Source: Lingula anatina (lineage: Eukaryota; Brachiopoda; Lingulata; Lingulida; Lingulidae). From it: a stretch of DNA of 56,987 nucleotides. Positions 24,123-35,886 of this stretch are shown here, piece by piece; position 1 is the stretch's first letter, and every line of letters begins with the position of its first letter. Where the stretch lies: the NCBI RefSeq assembly GCF_001039355.2, contig NW_019774624.1, positions 227,417-284,403 of the forward strand, written 5' to 3'. Under the pieces are notes generated by a model. That model worked only from the letters and a program-made list of their open reading frames with translations. It was not told where the DNA came from and made no database searches. The position numbers and the translations under genes were made by a program.

Positions 24123-27100
24123 GTAGTAAAAGTTTAATATGCATATGTATTCTTTGCTATCCTTTTCTTTCTACAGGTAAAGCCCCCCCCCCAAAAAAAA
24201 ATAAATAAATAAATAAATAAATAAAATAAAATAGTGCATGATTTGTTAAATAAGCTGTATATAAAAAGATATATTGTCAGGCACTTAAGAAATTGGTATT
24301 AAAATAAGATTTTTTCTTACCATTTATTTCATCTTAGGCAAAATATTTTAAAAATATCATTATATTGCAATTGAACAAGATCACTCTCTTTGGATATGGT
24401 GAGTTATATTGTAGCCTAGATTTACATTAATTGTAAAGTAATACTGTAACATGGATTTTCTTGGCATTGTTTATACATTTATTTAATTTGGAATGCTGCT
24501 TTCAGACTTTTGTCTCCAGGCCAGAGGTGGGCAAATTCTTCAAGGATCCAACCAAAGACATTAGCAGATGTCTAAAGGAGTTCAACCGAGAGTTAACCCA
24601 CCTTTTTCAGGTACAATTTTCTTTTACTACTTTTGTTCCTTTTTATATATATGTAATGTCCTTATTGTACCACCTATTTGAAATCTGTAATCAGCTCTGC
24701 GTTTGTCATATATTCCATTTTACTACTGACTAATTTTGTAAAGTGTTTTGAGGTATATGGTCTTCAATCTTATAAAATAAATTACGGCATTGTGTAATTT
24801 CTACAATTGCAGTTCTATCTATATTTCAAGGTATTAAATTTTCAAGATTATCACCGAAAGGAAAAGGTATGATAATTAATATTTACCATCTTTTTCTAAT
24901 GTAAATACTGAAAGACTTATTAGTGTGCTTATGTTAAATATAGCATTTTGTTATATCAGTACAATGTTTCTGTAATGGAATGTCTTGAATAAATATGATA
25001 TGATGCTACTTTCTGACATGGTCAGTTTTAAACTGGAAAACTACCTCAGTGGTGTCATCAAGCCATCTGATTGCAGATAGACAGAGGTCTCTTTGTTAAG
25101 GTTAATTGTCACAGGCACAGGTATATGGCACAGGTATAAGAGTTCCCACTCTTTAAAGTGGCAGTGTACTAGTATGAATATTATATACAACATAATAGAC
25201 CCATAGTATGAGGTTAATTATGAAGTACATCACCATCGCGTATGCGTTATATATAAAATTGAAATAAATTATTTGAGACTTTCAAATGTTATTTATACAA
25301 AATGTAATTGTTCATGCTTTTTATAAAATTTGTAATATATTCTTACACTTTTGTCCATTTTAGCTGAGCAAATTAATGGCAATACTTATGGAAAAAGATA
25401 AAGAAAACAAACTTCTTCGTGAAGAAGTGGCTCTCTTAAGAAAACAGGTAATAAATTAAATTTATAATTGCTATAATAAGTAATAACATCTTTTCAAAAT
25501 GACAGGAAAATTATTTAGATACAAATAAGTTACTGGCACTGGATATACTGTATTATATAAAATGATAGAAACCATTAGCATATCAATACATATGATACTT
25601 TTTATGAAATGAAACAGTTCCACATCGTAAGACATAATAATGTATTTCGTCCAATTTATTTTCAAATGAAATCTTTTATTATATATTAAAATTATGCTGT
25701 GAATATATCAGCTATCTGATTTTCTTACTTTACAGGGAGGAGGGTCATCAGCCAGGTGGGTAATATTCTGTTGTATTTTCTATTACACAAATTTAGGGTA
25801 TTGGCAGGATTTAAAACATGCTAAATACAACCACTAAAAATTAAATGAATTTATTTTCATACTTATCCGTTTGATTAGGTGGAAATTTTTGCTACCATAT
25901 TAATTTACCCACAGTTACTTCAATGAACTTCCAAAAAATTTAAATGACCAAACCCTCCATTAAAGAACTTCCCAAAGTCATGTGCATTGCATTACCCTGA
26001 TAATTCTGCAATTATAATATATAACCACATGGATATTAAAAGATAAATATTTTTGGAATAACGTCAGCATTCATTTTTGTATGCTTTCAGGAAATTATTG
26101 ATTTTATAATAATATTGGTGTCATATTTATAAGATGGGGATGTATAGATTTATATTTGTCCTTTTCAAAATTAAGATCTACACCTCATGCAGTTCTGATG
26201 AACTCTGTAGGTAAGCTTAATTCAAGGGGTTTGAGTCTGTTTATTATTTGTTGCTTGTTGCATATATTCTAGATGGACTATATGTAGTGTTTCACAGTTA
26301 ATGGTGCTGTTATTGTTACTGTTGTCCCTTAGGCATAAACTGAATGGACATTTGAAATCTTCTTTGATAGAATTCATATTTTTATTGTTCTGTGGGATCA
26401 TGTGTCTTATGCATAACTAGTTTGTTACATTTTTGTTTTGTTTTAATGATTTGCTGAAAATTATTTACAATTCTCCTCTTTGAATTATTTGAGGTTGATA
26501 CCAAGGAGTTATATAACTCCTTGTTGATACGTACAATTTTATGATAACATCATAAGTGAGTTAAGTTGTTGACAATAAATGATAATAAGAGAAAAAAGAA
26601 AAAGGAAACATTGAGCCTGTGAGTCTAATATGTTATATATCATATGATTAAGAAGAAATTCCTATATTATTTATTTATTTGTTTGTTTGTTCATTTATTT
26701 AGTCATCTGTTTACAGGCCAGCAATCACAATCTCCTATTGGAAATTCTACCCTTTATGGGCAAGCAATGAGAACCCAAGTAAAAACGTAAGCTGTTTTTT
26801 TATTGTTTAGCTATTGCAAATGCATCATTCTGTGTATATATTAAGGGAGAAATAGAGCAAAAACTCTGGCCAGCCCCCCTGTCTCAGATTCTGTTCTCAG
26901 GGGTTATTTTCGGATCATCTTTAAAGCTGGAATTGGGGGCTTGAAAGAAGTGATCTGGGCGCGTTTACGCATTTTTTATGAATGACAGGTGTGGTAGATT
27001 GATTTTCATCATGTTTGGAAAAAATTGGAGACGGGGTGTTTCTGGGTGATTTTGAGTGATTTTCATAAGGGCTGGCACTGGCAGTTTTCTTCAATTTTGG

Positions 27101-30100
27101 CCAGATAGGGTTGAAAAAAATTTTTCATCATTATAGTGACTGGTAGGTGTGTTTGGTCATTTGTAATCAGTATAAAGTACTGGAAGCTAGAGCTACAGAA
27201 CTTAAGCATATATATATATGTTTTTGATGCAGTCAGTTTTCTTCTGCTGTTGAATTCTTATCAATATTCCAGGCCCACAAATGGAAATTCAAGAGCACAT
27301 TCTGTAAGTTTTTTTTACTTGAGAATGCAGAACTATTCTCCCTGTTAAAAAAAAACAGACATATGTTTGATAACAAACTTGATCTAATTTTCTTAAAATA
27401 GTAATACTGTATGCACAGTATATTTAGTCATAGGTTGTCTAGTTAAAGTTAATAAAGATCTGAGGTGTTCATAAAATTTTTGTGTATTTAATTTTTACCT
27501 TGTAAAAAGGCTTAGATTTTACTTTCATTATTATTATTATTTATTATATATTATTTTTTTAGCTTTAAATTTAGTCAGATATGTCTAACACTTATGTCAG
27601 CCAGTGTAGTTAAAATAGACTAGGGAAAATCTATTCTTTTACGTACTGCAGGTGTCAAACACATGTATTATTCAAAATGTACAGTATGTATCATGAAACC
27701 AAGAAATTTTGAGGTCTACTTTGAAAGTAGATTTGAGTGTTAGGGGTTTAAATCTGTATTAGCTCACAGAAAAGGTATACTTTTGCCTAGGCCCATCTCA
27801 GTAAAAAGAGTTTTACATTATAATGATTTATGATCCACAGTTATTGGTTAAATTCTGCTTGCAGCATCCCTGTACTCCCATGGCCTCCAGATTATCTGTG
27901 AGAACACCTCCAGTTCATGGAAGACTAGGTAACTTTAAGTTACTCCTTTAATTACTCGCTGCTATTAGTTAAATTTTTAAGGTTTTAATTTTTGTGGCAT
28001 TATATTGATTTCATAAGTGGGTTCATATTTTGACTGAAAATGTACATATTGGTCACTTAATGTCAGATACTTAGATTTTAGTTCAAACAATTAATTGGCT
28101 TGTATCAACTGGAGCATAAGAAAGGATTGGTATCCATAAACAAGCATACTGAACTAACATTCAGTGTTCTGTTAATTGTACCACCAGCGTTAGCGCTGGC
28201 GGTACACATGGTTTCGGTCCCGATCCAGATCGTTCCGCCGGCTCCGCTGGCTCCGCCGGAGGGCTACCGTTACCGCTTCTCCTCTTAGACGGTAAGGGCC
28301 CCCGTACCCATCTCATGGATTTAGGTCACCTATAATCTCAACTCGTTCCACGTAAAATTTGGGCTTTGTTGGTATTGGGGTCTGGGTGTGGCACTCATTT
28401 CAATGCACCCTTGTCTAAAAATGGCAAAATTAAATGCTAATTATCTACCCTACGGAAGGAGTTATGGGAAAAATTTCTATAGACAGCTTTCCAAAAGTCA
28501 TATGTGTAGATTTCAAATATACCCTTGGATTTGACCTTTGACCTTTACTTCAAGGTCAAATGGGCCAAAATTTTCAAAAAAATGAAATTTTTTACGAAAA
28601 AAATTTTTTTTGCCCTGTTATTCAGACACTACACAGACTTAACCAATAATATTATTGGAAAGTGTTACCCTTCAGGTCATCTTTCATCTCCATGAATTTG
28701 GGGTCAATCGGTGCATTTTCACGGGAGTAGCGGCCATAAGATACCGAAACTGAAAACTGTCTCTAATTCGGGAACCGTTAATGCTAGAGACCCATTCTTT
28801 TTTGCATTTTGTAGAGCATGTAAAGCCCAACACTGGAGGTGGTCTCGGTTTTTTTGTATTCCATACGGTTTTCGAGTTACGCTGTATCAAAAAGTACATA
28901 TTGGTGGTAAAAGCAAAATGTGCAGTACGGTAATGGATAATAAATTTTGAACTCTGGAAAAATAAAACATAAGGCTTGGCAAAGCAGACAACTTGTGNNN
29001 NNNNNNNNNNNNNNNNNNNNNNNNNNNNNNNNNNNNNNNNNNNNNNNNNNNNNNNNNNNNNNNNNNNNNNNNNNNNNNNNNNNNNNNNNNNNNNNNNNNN
29101 NNNNNNNNNNNNNNNNNNNNNNNNNNNNNNNNNNNNNNNNNNNNNNNNNNNNNNNNNNNNNNNNNNNNNNNNNNNNNNNNNNNNNNNNNNNNNNNNNNNN
29201 NNNNNNNNNNNNNNNNNNNNNNNNNNNNNNNNNNNNNNNNNNNNNNNNNNNNNNNNNNNNNNNNNNNNNNNNNNNNNNNNNNNNNNNNNNNNNNNNNNNN
29301 NNNNNNNNNNNNNNNNNNNNNNNNNNNNNNNNNNNNNNNNNNNNNNNNNNNNNNNNNNNNNNNNNNNNNNNNNNNNNNNNNNNNNNNNNNNNNNNNNNNN
29401 NNNNNNNNNNNNNNNNNNNNNNNNNNNNNNNNNNNNNNNNNNNNNNNNNNNNNNNNNNNNNNNNNNNNNNNNNNNNNNNNNNNNNNNNNNNNNNNNNNNN
29501 NNNNNNNNNNNNNNNNNNNNNNNNNNNNNNNNNNNNNNNNNNNNNNNNNNNNNNNNNNNNNNNNNNNNNNNNNNNNNNNNNNNNNNNNNNNNNNNNNNNN
29601 NNNNNNNNNNNNNNNNNNNNNNNNNNNNNNNNNNNNNNNNNNNNNNNNNNNNNNNNNNNNNNNNNNNNNNNNNNNNNNNNNNNNNNNNNNNNNNNNNNNN
29701 NNNNNNNNNNNNNNNNNNNNNNNNNNNNNNNNNNNNNNNNNNNNNNNNNNNNNNNNNNNNNNNNNNNNNNNNNNNNNNNNNNNNNNNNNNNNNNNNNNNN
29801 NNNNNNNNNNNNNNNNNNNNNNNNNNNNNNNNNNNNNNNNNNNNNNNNNNNNNNNNNNNNNNNNNNNNNNNNNNNNNNNNNNNNNNNNNNNNNNNNNNNN
29901 NNNNNNNNNNNNNNNNNNNNNNNNNNNNNNNNNNNNNNNNNNNNNNNNNNNNNNNNNNCTTGCTCCAGCTGGTGGTACAATATTCGGAGGCGGTATCGCC
30001 TCTCTGATCCTCTAGTTATGGTTTTGTATACTTCACCTTATGTGTACACACAGGTCCAATAGCAGGAACTCCCTCCCCATCTACTTCTCCAGGATACCCA

Positions 30101-33100
30101 TTAAGGTACAGTATGTAATAGGGACTATTTAATATATTACATGAACATTTCAGCTCTTTTACTTTCATCACCAATGCATGCCGTGCCCAATATTTCACAA
30201 TATTATGATTCATTGACTTTTCAAATTACTTTGAATTCATAATGGAGGTAGTAACTAGTAAATTTTACTCATGATGGTAAAAATGTGAAATTTATTATTA
30301 GAAAACTGGTTTATAGATTGTAATAATTTTTCTACAGTTTTAGATAGAGCTTAAACTCCAACCCCGGATTAAACCTTTGTAAATTTCTTGGACATTTTTT
30401 TGCTTACCAAATCAGGGTCTGACCTGAGTGCATGCTTTTTACTTTGCCATATCATATTTCAGTTAACTTTTAGTTTTAGTTAGCATTAATTAGAATGTAA
30501 TCAGTTCACTTTTATTTACATATATAAATAAAGGGAACTGAATTATGATATTATATAATTATGTAACTTAATTATTATAATTTTGCAGGCTTGCCTCCAC
30601 ACCTAGTGGCCTCAGTGCTGACACACCAAAAAGGAGTGCTGGTGGCACTGCCTCTCCAATGAATATTAGTCCAACTCCATCACAGAGAATTTCATTGTGA
30701 GAACATAAACGCAAGAATAACTGAAGTTGTTATGATTTTTTAAAAATCTGTCTCTGATTATACTAAATATTTATAGACAGACATTGAAAGCTCAGAACTC
30801 AATTTTGTGTATATTATGTCAACTGGATGTCTAGTCAAAATGATAATAATCTTAGGTTAACTTAATATACTGAACAAAAATATAAACGCACAAAACTAAA
30901 ATGGTCAGTTGAAATGGATAATCATGAAATATGCCCAGATTTATGGTTTATTTGTGAACTGATGGATTTGTTTTGATCAACTGTAGTCATCTGGTTTCAC
31001 TTGGCCGCTCCCCGTGAGTATACTCAAAGGTTCAGTTTTTCCACCCGTAAGTCTCATGGAGCATGATGGAGTGGAGTTAAATCTGCATGACCAATACACA
31101 GACACTCCTTACAGTTTAGGCAATAAAAGGGCACACCAAAATGTGCATTCCTGTTACTTGTCAACATGCCACAGATGTCTGAAATCATGAGGGCTTGTCG
31201 GTAACGAATTAATTTGCAGCATGCCTGAATGTGCTTCATTCCACTGTCAGCCGTCTGAGAACATGTTTCAGAGACACTGGTAGTACTAGGAACTGCCCAC
31301 ATGCCCGCCGACCACCTGTTACCACACCCAATATACCGCCCATCAAACACCTGTGTGACGTTCTGGATCAGCGTTTTCGCCATCATGTTCCAGCTCTCGA
31401 GAATGTTCGCCAACTGCGAGTAGCACTCCAGGAGGAATGGGATAATATCCCTCAGGCCACTATTGACAACTTAGTGATTTCCATGCGCCGCTGGTGTACT
31501 GCTCTGAGCAAAGCTAATGGTGGCCCTACTCAATATTAGTGTCTGTGAACTCAGGATGTTGACCCCCATGGTGTAGTTGATGCCCTAACTCTTGGACTAT
31601 ATATATGCATTTCAACTTCCCGCAATGCTCTCAAAGTGATGTCTATTTGTCAAGGAAAATATGCTGTTATTGTTGGCTATATTATACTCTGGTTCCATAC
31701 ATAATATTGACATATTCTTTCGTGCGTTTATATTTTTGTTCAGTGTATATAGAGAAACTAAATTATAATTTATAAAAGAAGAGACCTCAATTTTCCTGGA
31801 AGCTAATCTTGCTCTGTGTTTTGGTCTTTCTGAAATGGTGCACTTAAATATGATATATACTTATTGGCCTATGTACTGATGTGTAGCACTTTATTTTGAT
31901 CATACATGTAGGAATGGACTTACAAGAAGCCAAGGAGGATACAGTACACCTACATCTTATCAACAGTTTGGTGAGACATGTTTTTCCATGAAATGCCAGT
32001 TAAAATCAAGGCCTGGATAACTCTTCTTTTCATATAGTCGGTACTCCAGTCTTAGTTCTTGAGACCACAACTTATTTGATAAACAGTTTGTCAGAAACTG
32101 TATGATGTTTGTCAGATAAAGTGACTGTTAAAGAATACAGAAGGATACTCAAATTTGTTCCATTTAATATGCATGCTACATATGTATAAGATTCTTTTAT
32201 ATGTTTAAATTTCATTGTAGGAACATCCCAGAGTTTACTTTGGAGTTCTGCCAAAAGGCAGCAGCAGGTAACTTAAATTGCTTGAATTAAATTGTGTTTC
32301 ATTGGTTTAATAATAATAATCATCATAGTAGAGTTTTATCTTACATATTCCTGCTTGATAAAGAATACTGACTATATATTACTAATATATACCTGCAGTT
32401 TCTACAGCATGATGTCAAGCAGTCAGTCAATATTGAAATCAGCAGAAGTAGATTGATAATGTGGGATAAAGTAGAAACACAAGAGTGCAATGAAATAGTA
32501 ACCATGGTGCCCTGATTGGTTAATGGATTTCTTGGCAACATCATAATTGATACGAAACCAAGCAACATCATAATTGATATGAGACTAAGTGCAAAAAAAT
32601 ATTATGATAAAACTGAGATTACTTTCTTTTTAGCTTCCATTGGAAAGGAATGATGGGTAAGCAATTGCAAACTGCATTTGCAAAGCTGTTGGGTTTACAT
32701 TTTTATATTTAGCTTGTTTCAATGAGATTTGTCCTTTTGCTTAAGCACTGTTACTTTCTTATCCATCAGCTTTATTGGGACTTTTATTTATAGTTAAGAT
32801 TATTGATTTTAATTAGAGATTTTAACATTTATTGTAATTATTACAAAAGCTACCATCATGATGGTACTTACCAAATTGTATCAATTTGAATGTTATTTTA
32901 ATATTTCAGCAGTCAGTTTTTAAGTATAGGTGGAAGGATTTCCCCTGGTGCTCCTCTAACAAGTACGCCAACAAGTAAGAAGTTTTTACAGTGGTATACC
33001 AACTGCGGGTTGGGTATAGTGGGAGAGCGAGGGAATTAAAGCACAGAGGCTCTTAACATTCTCCACCCCTTTGTCAATTAAAAGTCAAAGAATGACGTAT

Positions 33101-34002
33101 TCATAAAATAATCTTATACATCATGTATTTGTATGAAAATGATCCTCACTGTTTTGAATTGTGCATAAATAGAGAGCATTTATCTCATTTGGCTTGTATA
33201 GTCAGCCATTTTAAGTGGGTTCTTTTCTGAAAAAGTTTAACCCCGGGACCAACTTGAGAAATGGCATAGAACCTACCCAATAGATCAAATATTGATTCAG
33301 CCCCCATTGTTTATTGGACCATTCAGATTGAGAAGAGCCGAGTGCTAGTAAGGCCAGGACCTAAATATGGCAGACCTATATACATGAGAGGAAGACCGCT
33401 AAATCCTGTAATGGTCTCCGCCTCTCACACGCCTCCCCACGCATTGTCCCTTGACTGGTTGAATTGAGCCAAGATTTAATTACTGTGCCCCTGCAGGGAC
33501 GATGCGTGGTGAGGCATGTGAAATATGATGAGACCATTACTGGATTAAGCGGTCTTCCTTTCTGTAATGGTCTCTTCACCTCTCACATGCCTCCCCTCGC
33601 GTCATACCCGCAAGGGCACAGTAATTAAATCTCAATTCAACCGGTCGAGGGACAATGTGTGGGGAGGTGTGTGAGAGGCAGAGAGACCATTACAGGATTA
33701 AGTCATGTTCCTCGGCACTCGGCTCTTCTCAATCTGAATGGTCCCTTTATGAAATCATATTGCGATATATTTGTTATTAATATAATTTTTTTTGTGATGG
33801 TATTTTTTTCAGATTCTTCTCAAGTTTGGGACCCAGCAAAGAGATGCCTTGTTCAGGTTTGTTCTTATTTTCTTATTTGTTTACTGGTACCACACAGGCT
33901 GTACTAAAAGTTAAGACCAGATTCTTTTGTGAAACTAACTTCAGAACATTATAGTCTATGTTTTCCCCATTTCAGATGCCATTTGGTGTGGGAAACAAGT
34001 AG
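23659..34002 (+). CDS. RNF212B/Zip3-like RING-finger protein (meiotic crossover factor)
   Basis: Eighteen coding exons: 23659-23767, 24061-24122, 24506-24610, 24813-24866, 25364-25447, 25736-25755, 26176-26210, 26717-26786, 27273-27303, 27865-27928, 30054-30105, 30589-30696, 31912-31970, 32221-32267, 32634-32656, 32910-32974, 33813-33856, 33976-34002. Phases agree throughout, giving 352 residues ending in GNK and TAG. The layout is an N-terminal C3HC4 RING, a central coiled coil and a long Ser/Thr/Pro-rich tail, which is the architecture of the Zip3/ZHP-3/RNF212/RNF212B SUMO- or ubiquitin-ligase family that stabilises crossover sites on meiotic chromosomes. VGKFFKDPTKDISRCLKEFN aligns with the MFFKSPVE... 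segment after the RING of vertebrate RNF212B, so B is favoured over RNF212. The assembly gap falls in an intron whose two sides join in phase, so no exon need be missing. Confidence 0.88.
24183..24233. repeat. Poly-C/poly-A and (AAAT)n tract
   Basis: A run of C, then A, then about eight AAAT units in the intron after RING exon 2. The T-rich tract at 23803-23856 upstream in the previous intron is similar low-complexity sequence. Confidence 0.9.
24506..25447 (+). CDS. Coiled-coil exons of the RNF212B-like gene
   Basis: Exons 24506-24610, 24813-24866 and 25364-25447 encode residues 58-138. After the RING-adjacent TFVSRPEVGKFFKDPTKD comes FNRELTHLFQFYLYFKVL, then a charged heptad-like helix LSKLMAILMEKDKENKLLRE leading to VALLRKQ. 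This fits the coiled coil used for oligomerisation in Zip3-class proteins. All three exons are multiples of three with phase-0 borders. Confidence 0.83.
25736..34002 (+). CDS. Ser/Thr/Pro-rich tail exons of the RNF212B-like gene
   Basis: Thirteen small exons (20-108 nt) encode residues 139-352, low-complexity sequence with repeated S/T-P pairs (for example SPSTSPGYP, STPSGLSADTPKR, NISPTPSQR, RISPGAPLTSTPT). Such tails in Zip3 homologues are phosphorylation targets. The last exon reads MPFGVGNK then TAG at 34000-34002. Exon 30589-30696 would meet a TGA at 30697-30699 if its intron were retained, giving a short isoform ending ISL. Confidence 0.8.
28175..29981. mobile_element. Candidate inverted-repeat element spanning the assembly gap
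   Basis: ATTGTACCACCAGC at 28175-28188 has its exact reverse complement GCTGGTGGTACAAT at 29968-29981, on the far side of the N run. The left end also forms a local hairpin (GTACCACCAGCG with CGCTGGCGGTAC). The following 28205-28310 is strikingly GC-rich against its AT-rich surroundings. The whole lies in one intron of the RNF212B-like gene. With 961 bases unknown, the type cannot be set. Confidence 0.5.
28998..29958. other. Assembly gap (961 N)
   Basis: A run of N within the intron between exons 27865-27928 and 30054-30105. Open frames crossing it are artefacts of unknown bases. Confidence 0.99.
30868..31745 (+). mobile_element. Decayed Tc1-like DNA transposon
   Basis: Terminal inverted repeats ACTGAACAAAAATATAAACG (left, from 30869) and its complement (right, ending 31744) sit between TA dinucleotides (30866-30867 and 31746-31747), the Tc1/mariner target. 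It is 878 bp, about half the size of an intact element. It lies in the intron between exons 30589-30696 and 31912-31970 of the RNF212B-like gene. Confidence 0.9.
31231..31539 (+). pseudogene. Tc1-like transposase remnant
   Basis: The open frame contains an N-terminal helix-turn-helix piece (HSTVSRLRTCFRDTGSTRN) joined directly to the C-terminal end (IPPIKHLCDVLDQRFRHHVP and LQEEWDNIPQATIDNL through ANGGPTQY stop). The central catalytic part with the first two Asp residues is deleted. The usual NPIEHLWDVL, which carries the third acidic residue, here reads PPIKHLCDVL with Lys. It is non-functional. Confidence 0.88.
33315..33745. mobile_element. Nested palindromic element with four inverted units
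   Basis: The outer ends GGACCATTCAGATTGAGAAG (33316) and its complement (ending 33744) are flanked by TTTAT at 33310-33314 and 33746-33750. Inside, a unit starting GTAATGGTCTC and running through CTCACACGCCTCCCCACGC occurs four times in alternating orientation (about 33408, 33540, 33570 and 33690), so each half is a hairpin and the whole is again a palindrome. It is non-coding, in the intron before exon 33813-33856. Confidence 0.75.
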
Positions 34003-35886
34003 TCCATTACTTGTGAAACATTGAGGAACTCCTTGAACGAACAGAGAGCATGCATTGCCAGAAATGCTCTACTGTACCCTCAAAATAGGATGTAGCAGCC
34101 ACTGTTAAGAGAATTATAATAATAATTGCCATTTTATATTTTATTTGGGTGAAAATTTTAGTTAAGTGGCTAATAGAAAACTTTTGTAGATGATACGGCC
34201 CTATTGCAGTTTTAGTAATTTCATGATTCATAGGTTATTTGTATGTTTTAGTTAGTCAAAATTTTTAAACATTATACTGATTATTAATTTTTTGTATTTT
34301 TTAAAGAGCTTTAGTTTATGTTTGAAAGGCAACATACCTGATGGAAAACAACAAAAACTGACTTCCTTTGTGATGAATTATTTATTTGTATCAAAGTATT
34401 AAGCAAAAGATTGCAGTATTTTGAAGTCAGACAATCTGAACCTAGGAAAGATTTTGATTATAATAAAGATGATTTGTGTAAGGGGAAAAAAGGTTATGAT
34501 TATTGTTATTTTTATACATTTTCTGTGTATAAAAAAAGTCATTCCCATTGCTCTATTTTAACATAAACAGGCACATAACAGAAACCAATAAAAATTAACT
34601 TTACAGTAACAGGTGTTGTGATAAATGTATACCTGCATGACTGTTTCTTTTGCACTGAATTTATTTCATGCAAGTTCTGAATTCACCCAACCTCAGTTTT
34701 CTAATTAGTAAAAAATGGAATTGAAGACCACCAAGATGCCAAGTATACAATCACTGTGCAACCAAACAAGTTGCAACCATGTTTACAAACAAGGCAGCAA
34801 AGCTGTCAAATGGACAGACATGCTAGTATATATGCCAAAACTGATAGGAGTGACACTGTAATTTCATGTCAACACCTGGAAAATGTTGATTTGTGAAAAA
34901 TGCTCCCCCCCCAAAAAAAAAAAAAAAAATTCAGAAAAAAAACCAATGAGGCTGGTTTTTCCATCTCAAACATCATAAGTGCTATGATTCTTTGAATCAT
35001 TTATACAAACTTAAGGGTAATTAGTAACAAAACAAGTAAAAATCCCAGGAATATATGGCAATATCAGGCCATAACAGACTTCATCATGGATATGCAATGG
35101 TGGGGGGGGTGGGGGGGGGGGCATAAAGATGCAGGGACAGATCCAATGGAAGGATGTTGTTGATAGCTCATCTTAATTATAGGCCTGTGCAGTGAGGTTA
35201 ACATTTTAGCATGGGTTATGGACTTTATAAGGTGTCGAGTTTGCTGTTTGCCATAAAAACATTAATTAAGACTTAAAGTGTGATATTTCTTAAGATGATT
35301 TTGTGCTAGATAGTTCCAAATAAGCTAGGACAAGATCAAGAAATCAAAATTTAAAGTTTATCATGCAAAACAACACCAATGCTGATTTGACTAGAATTAT
35401 TTTAATAATATTAAAATAGCTGCAGTAGCACATTTATTCAGATTCCCATATCAGACTAAGAACAAAATGTCCAATATAAATTGCAATTTACATTAACATC
35501 TAATATCTCAATGTTCGTGAAAGAGAACAATTCCAACACTAACATCTGTTTCATCACTTTACATGAAAACATAAAAGTATAGTTCACATAATTTGTCCAA
35601 AAATGAGGACATGTCAATTTGGTTGGAAAATTTTTTGTTCATCAATACGAGTTGAGGCTAGTCGAGCATCTTTTCTCTTGTGTAACTGCGTTTGCATTTG
35701 TTAATGTATAACTTCACATTAAGGTCATGTACTGTATTTCATGTTTAAATCTTTTCTTTAAAAAGAACTTTCTTTTCCAAGTTCTTTATATTTTATATCA
35801 CATAAATAGGTAGGTATAGCGCTATAAAGAGGAATGTTCTATCACTTCTTGCTTTGTTGAAGACATGGTGACAAATTTCCAACAAT
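34003..35886. other. Convergent 3' interval between the RNF212B-like gene and the adhesion GPCR
   Basis: It holds the 3' UTR of the plus-strand gene up to about 34490 and, on the minus strand, the 3' UTR of the GPCR. For the GPCR a TTTATT (AATAAA on the minus strand) at 35433-35438 is a plausible poly-A signal. It also has poly-A (about 34911-34929), poly-G (35102-35121) and one copy of a 32-bp dispersed motif (34789-34820). No gene was seen. Confidence 0.6.
34462..34467 (+). terminator. Polyadenylation signal of the RNF212B-like gene
   Basis: AATAAA about 460 bases after the stop codon, the first canonical hexamer in a convincing position downstream; cleavage would follow near 34480-34500. 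Confidence 0.55.

Noticed and set aside
24338-24398. Possible exon of the RNF212B-like gene (AKYFKNIIILQLNKITLFGY)
   Set aside because: It has an acceptor and a GTGAGT donor, but its 61 nt would leave phase 1 while the next exon (24506) must start in phase 0; skipping it gives a protein that aligns with RNF212B.
28877-30062. Long open frames across the gap on both strands
   Set aside because: They consist almost entirely of unknown bases.
31054-31413. 119-codon minus-strand frame
   Set aside because: It is antisense to the Tc1-like remnant and has no recognisable content.
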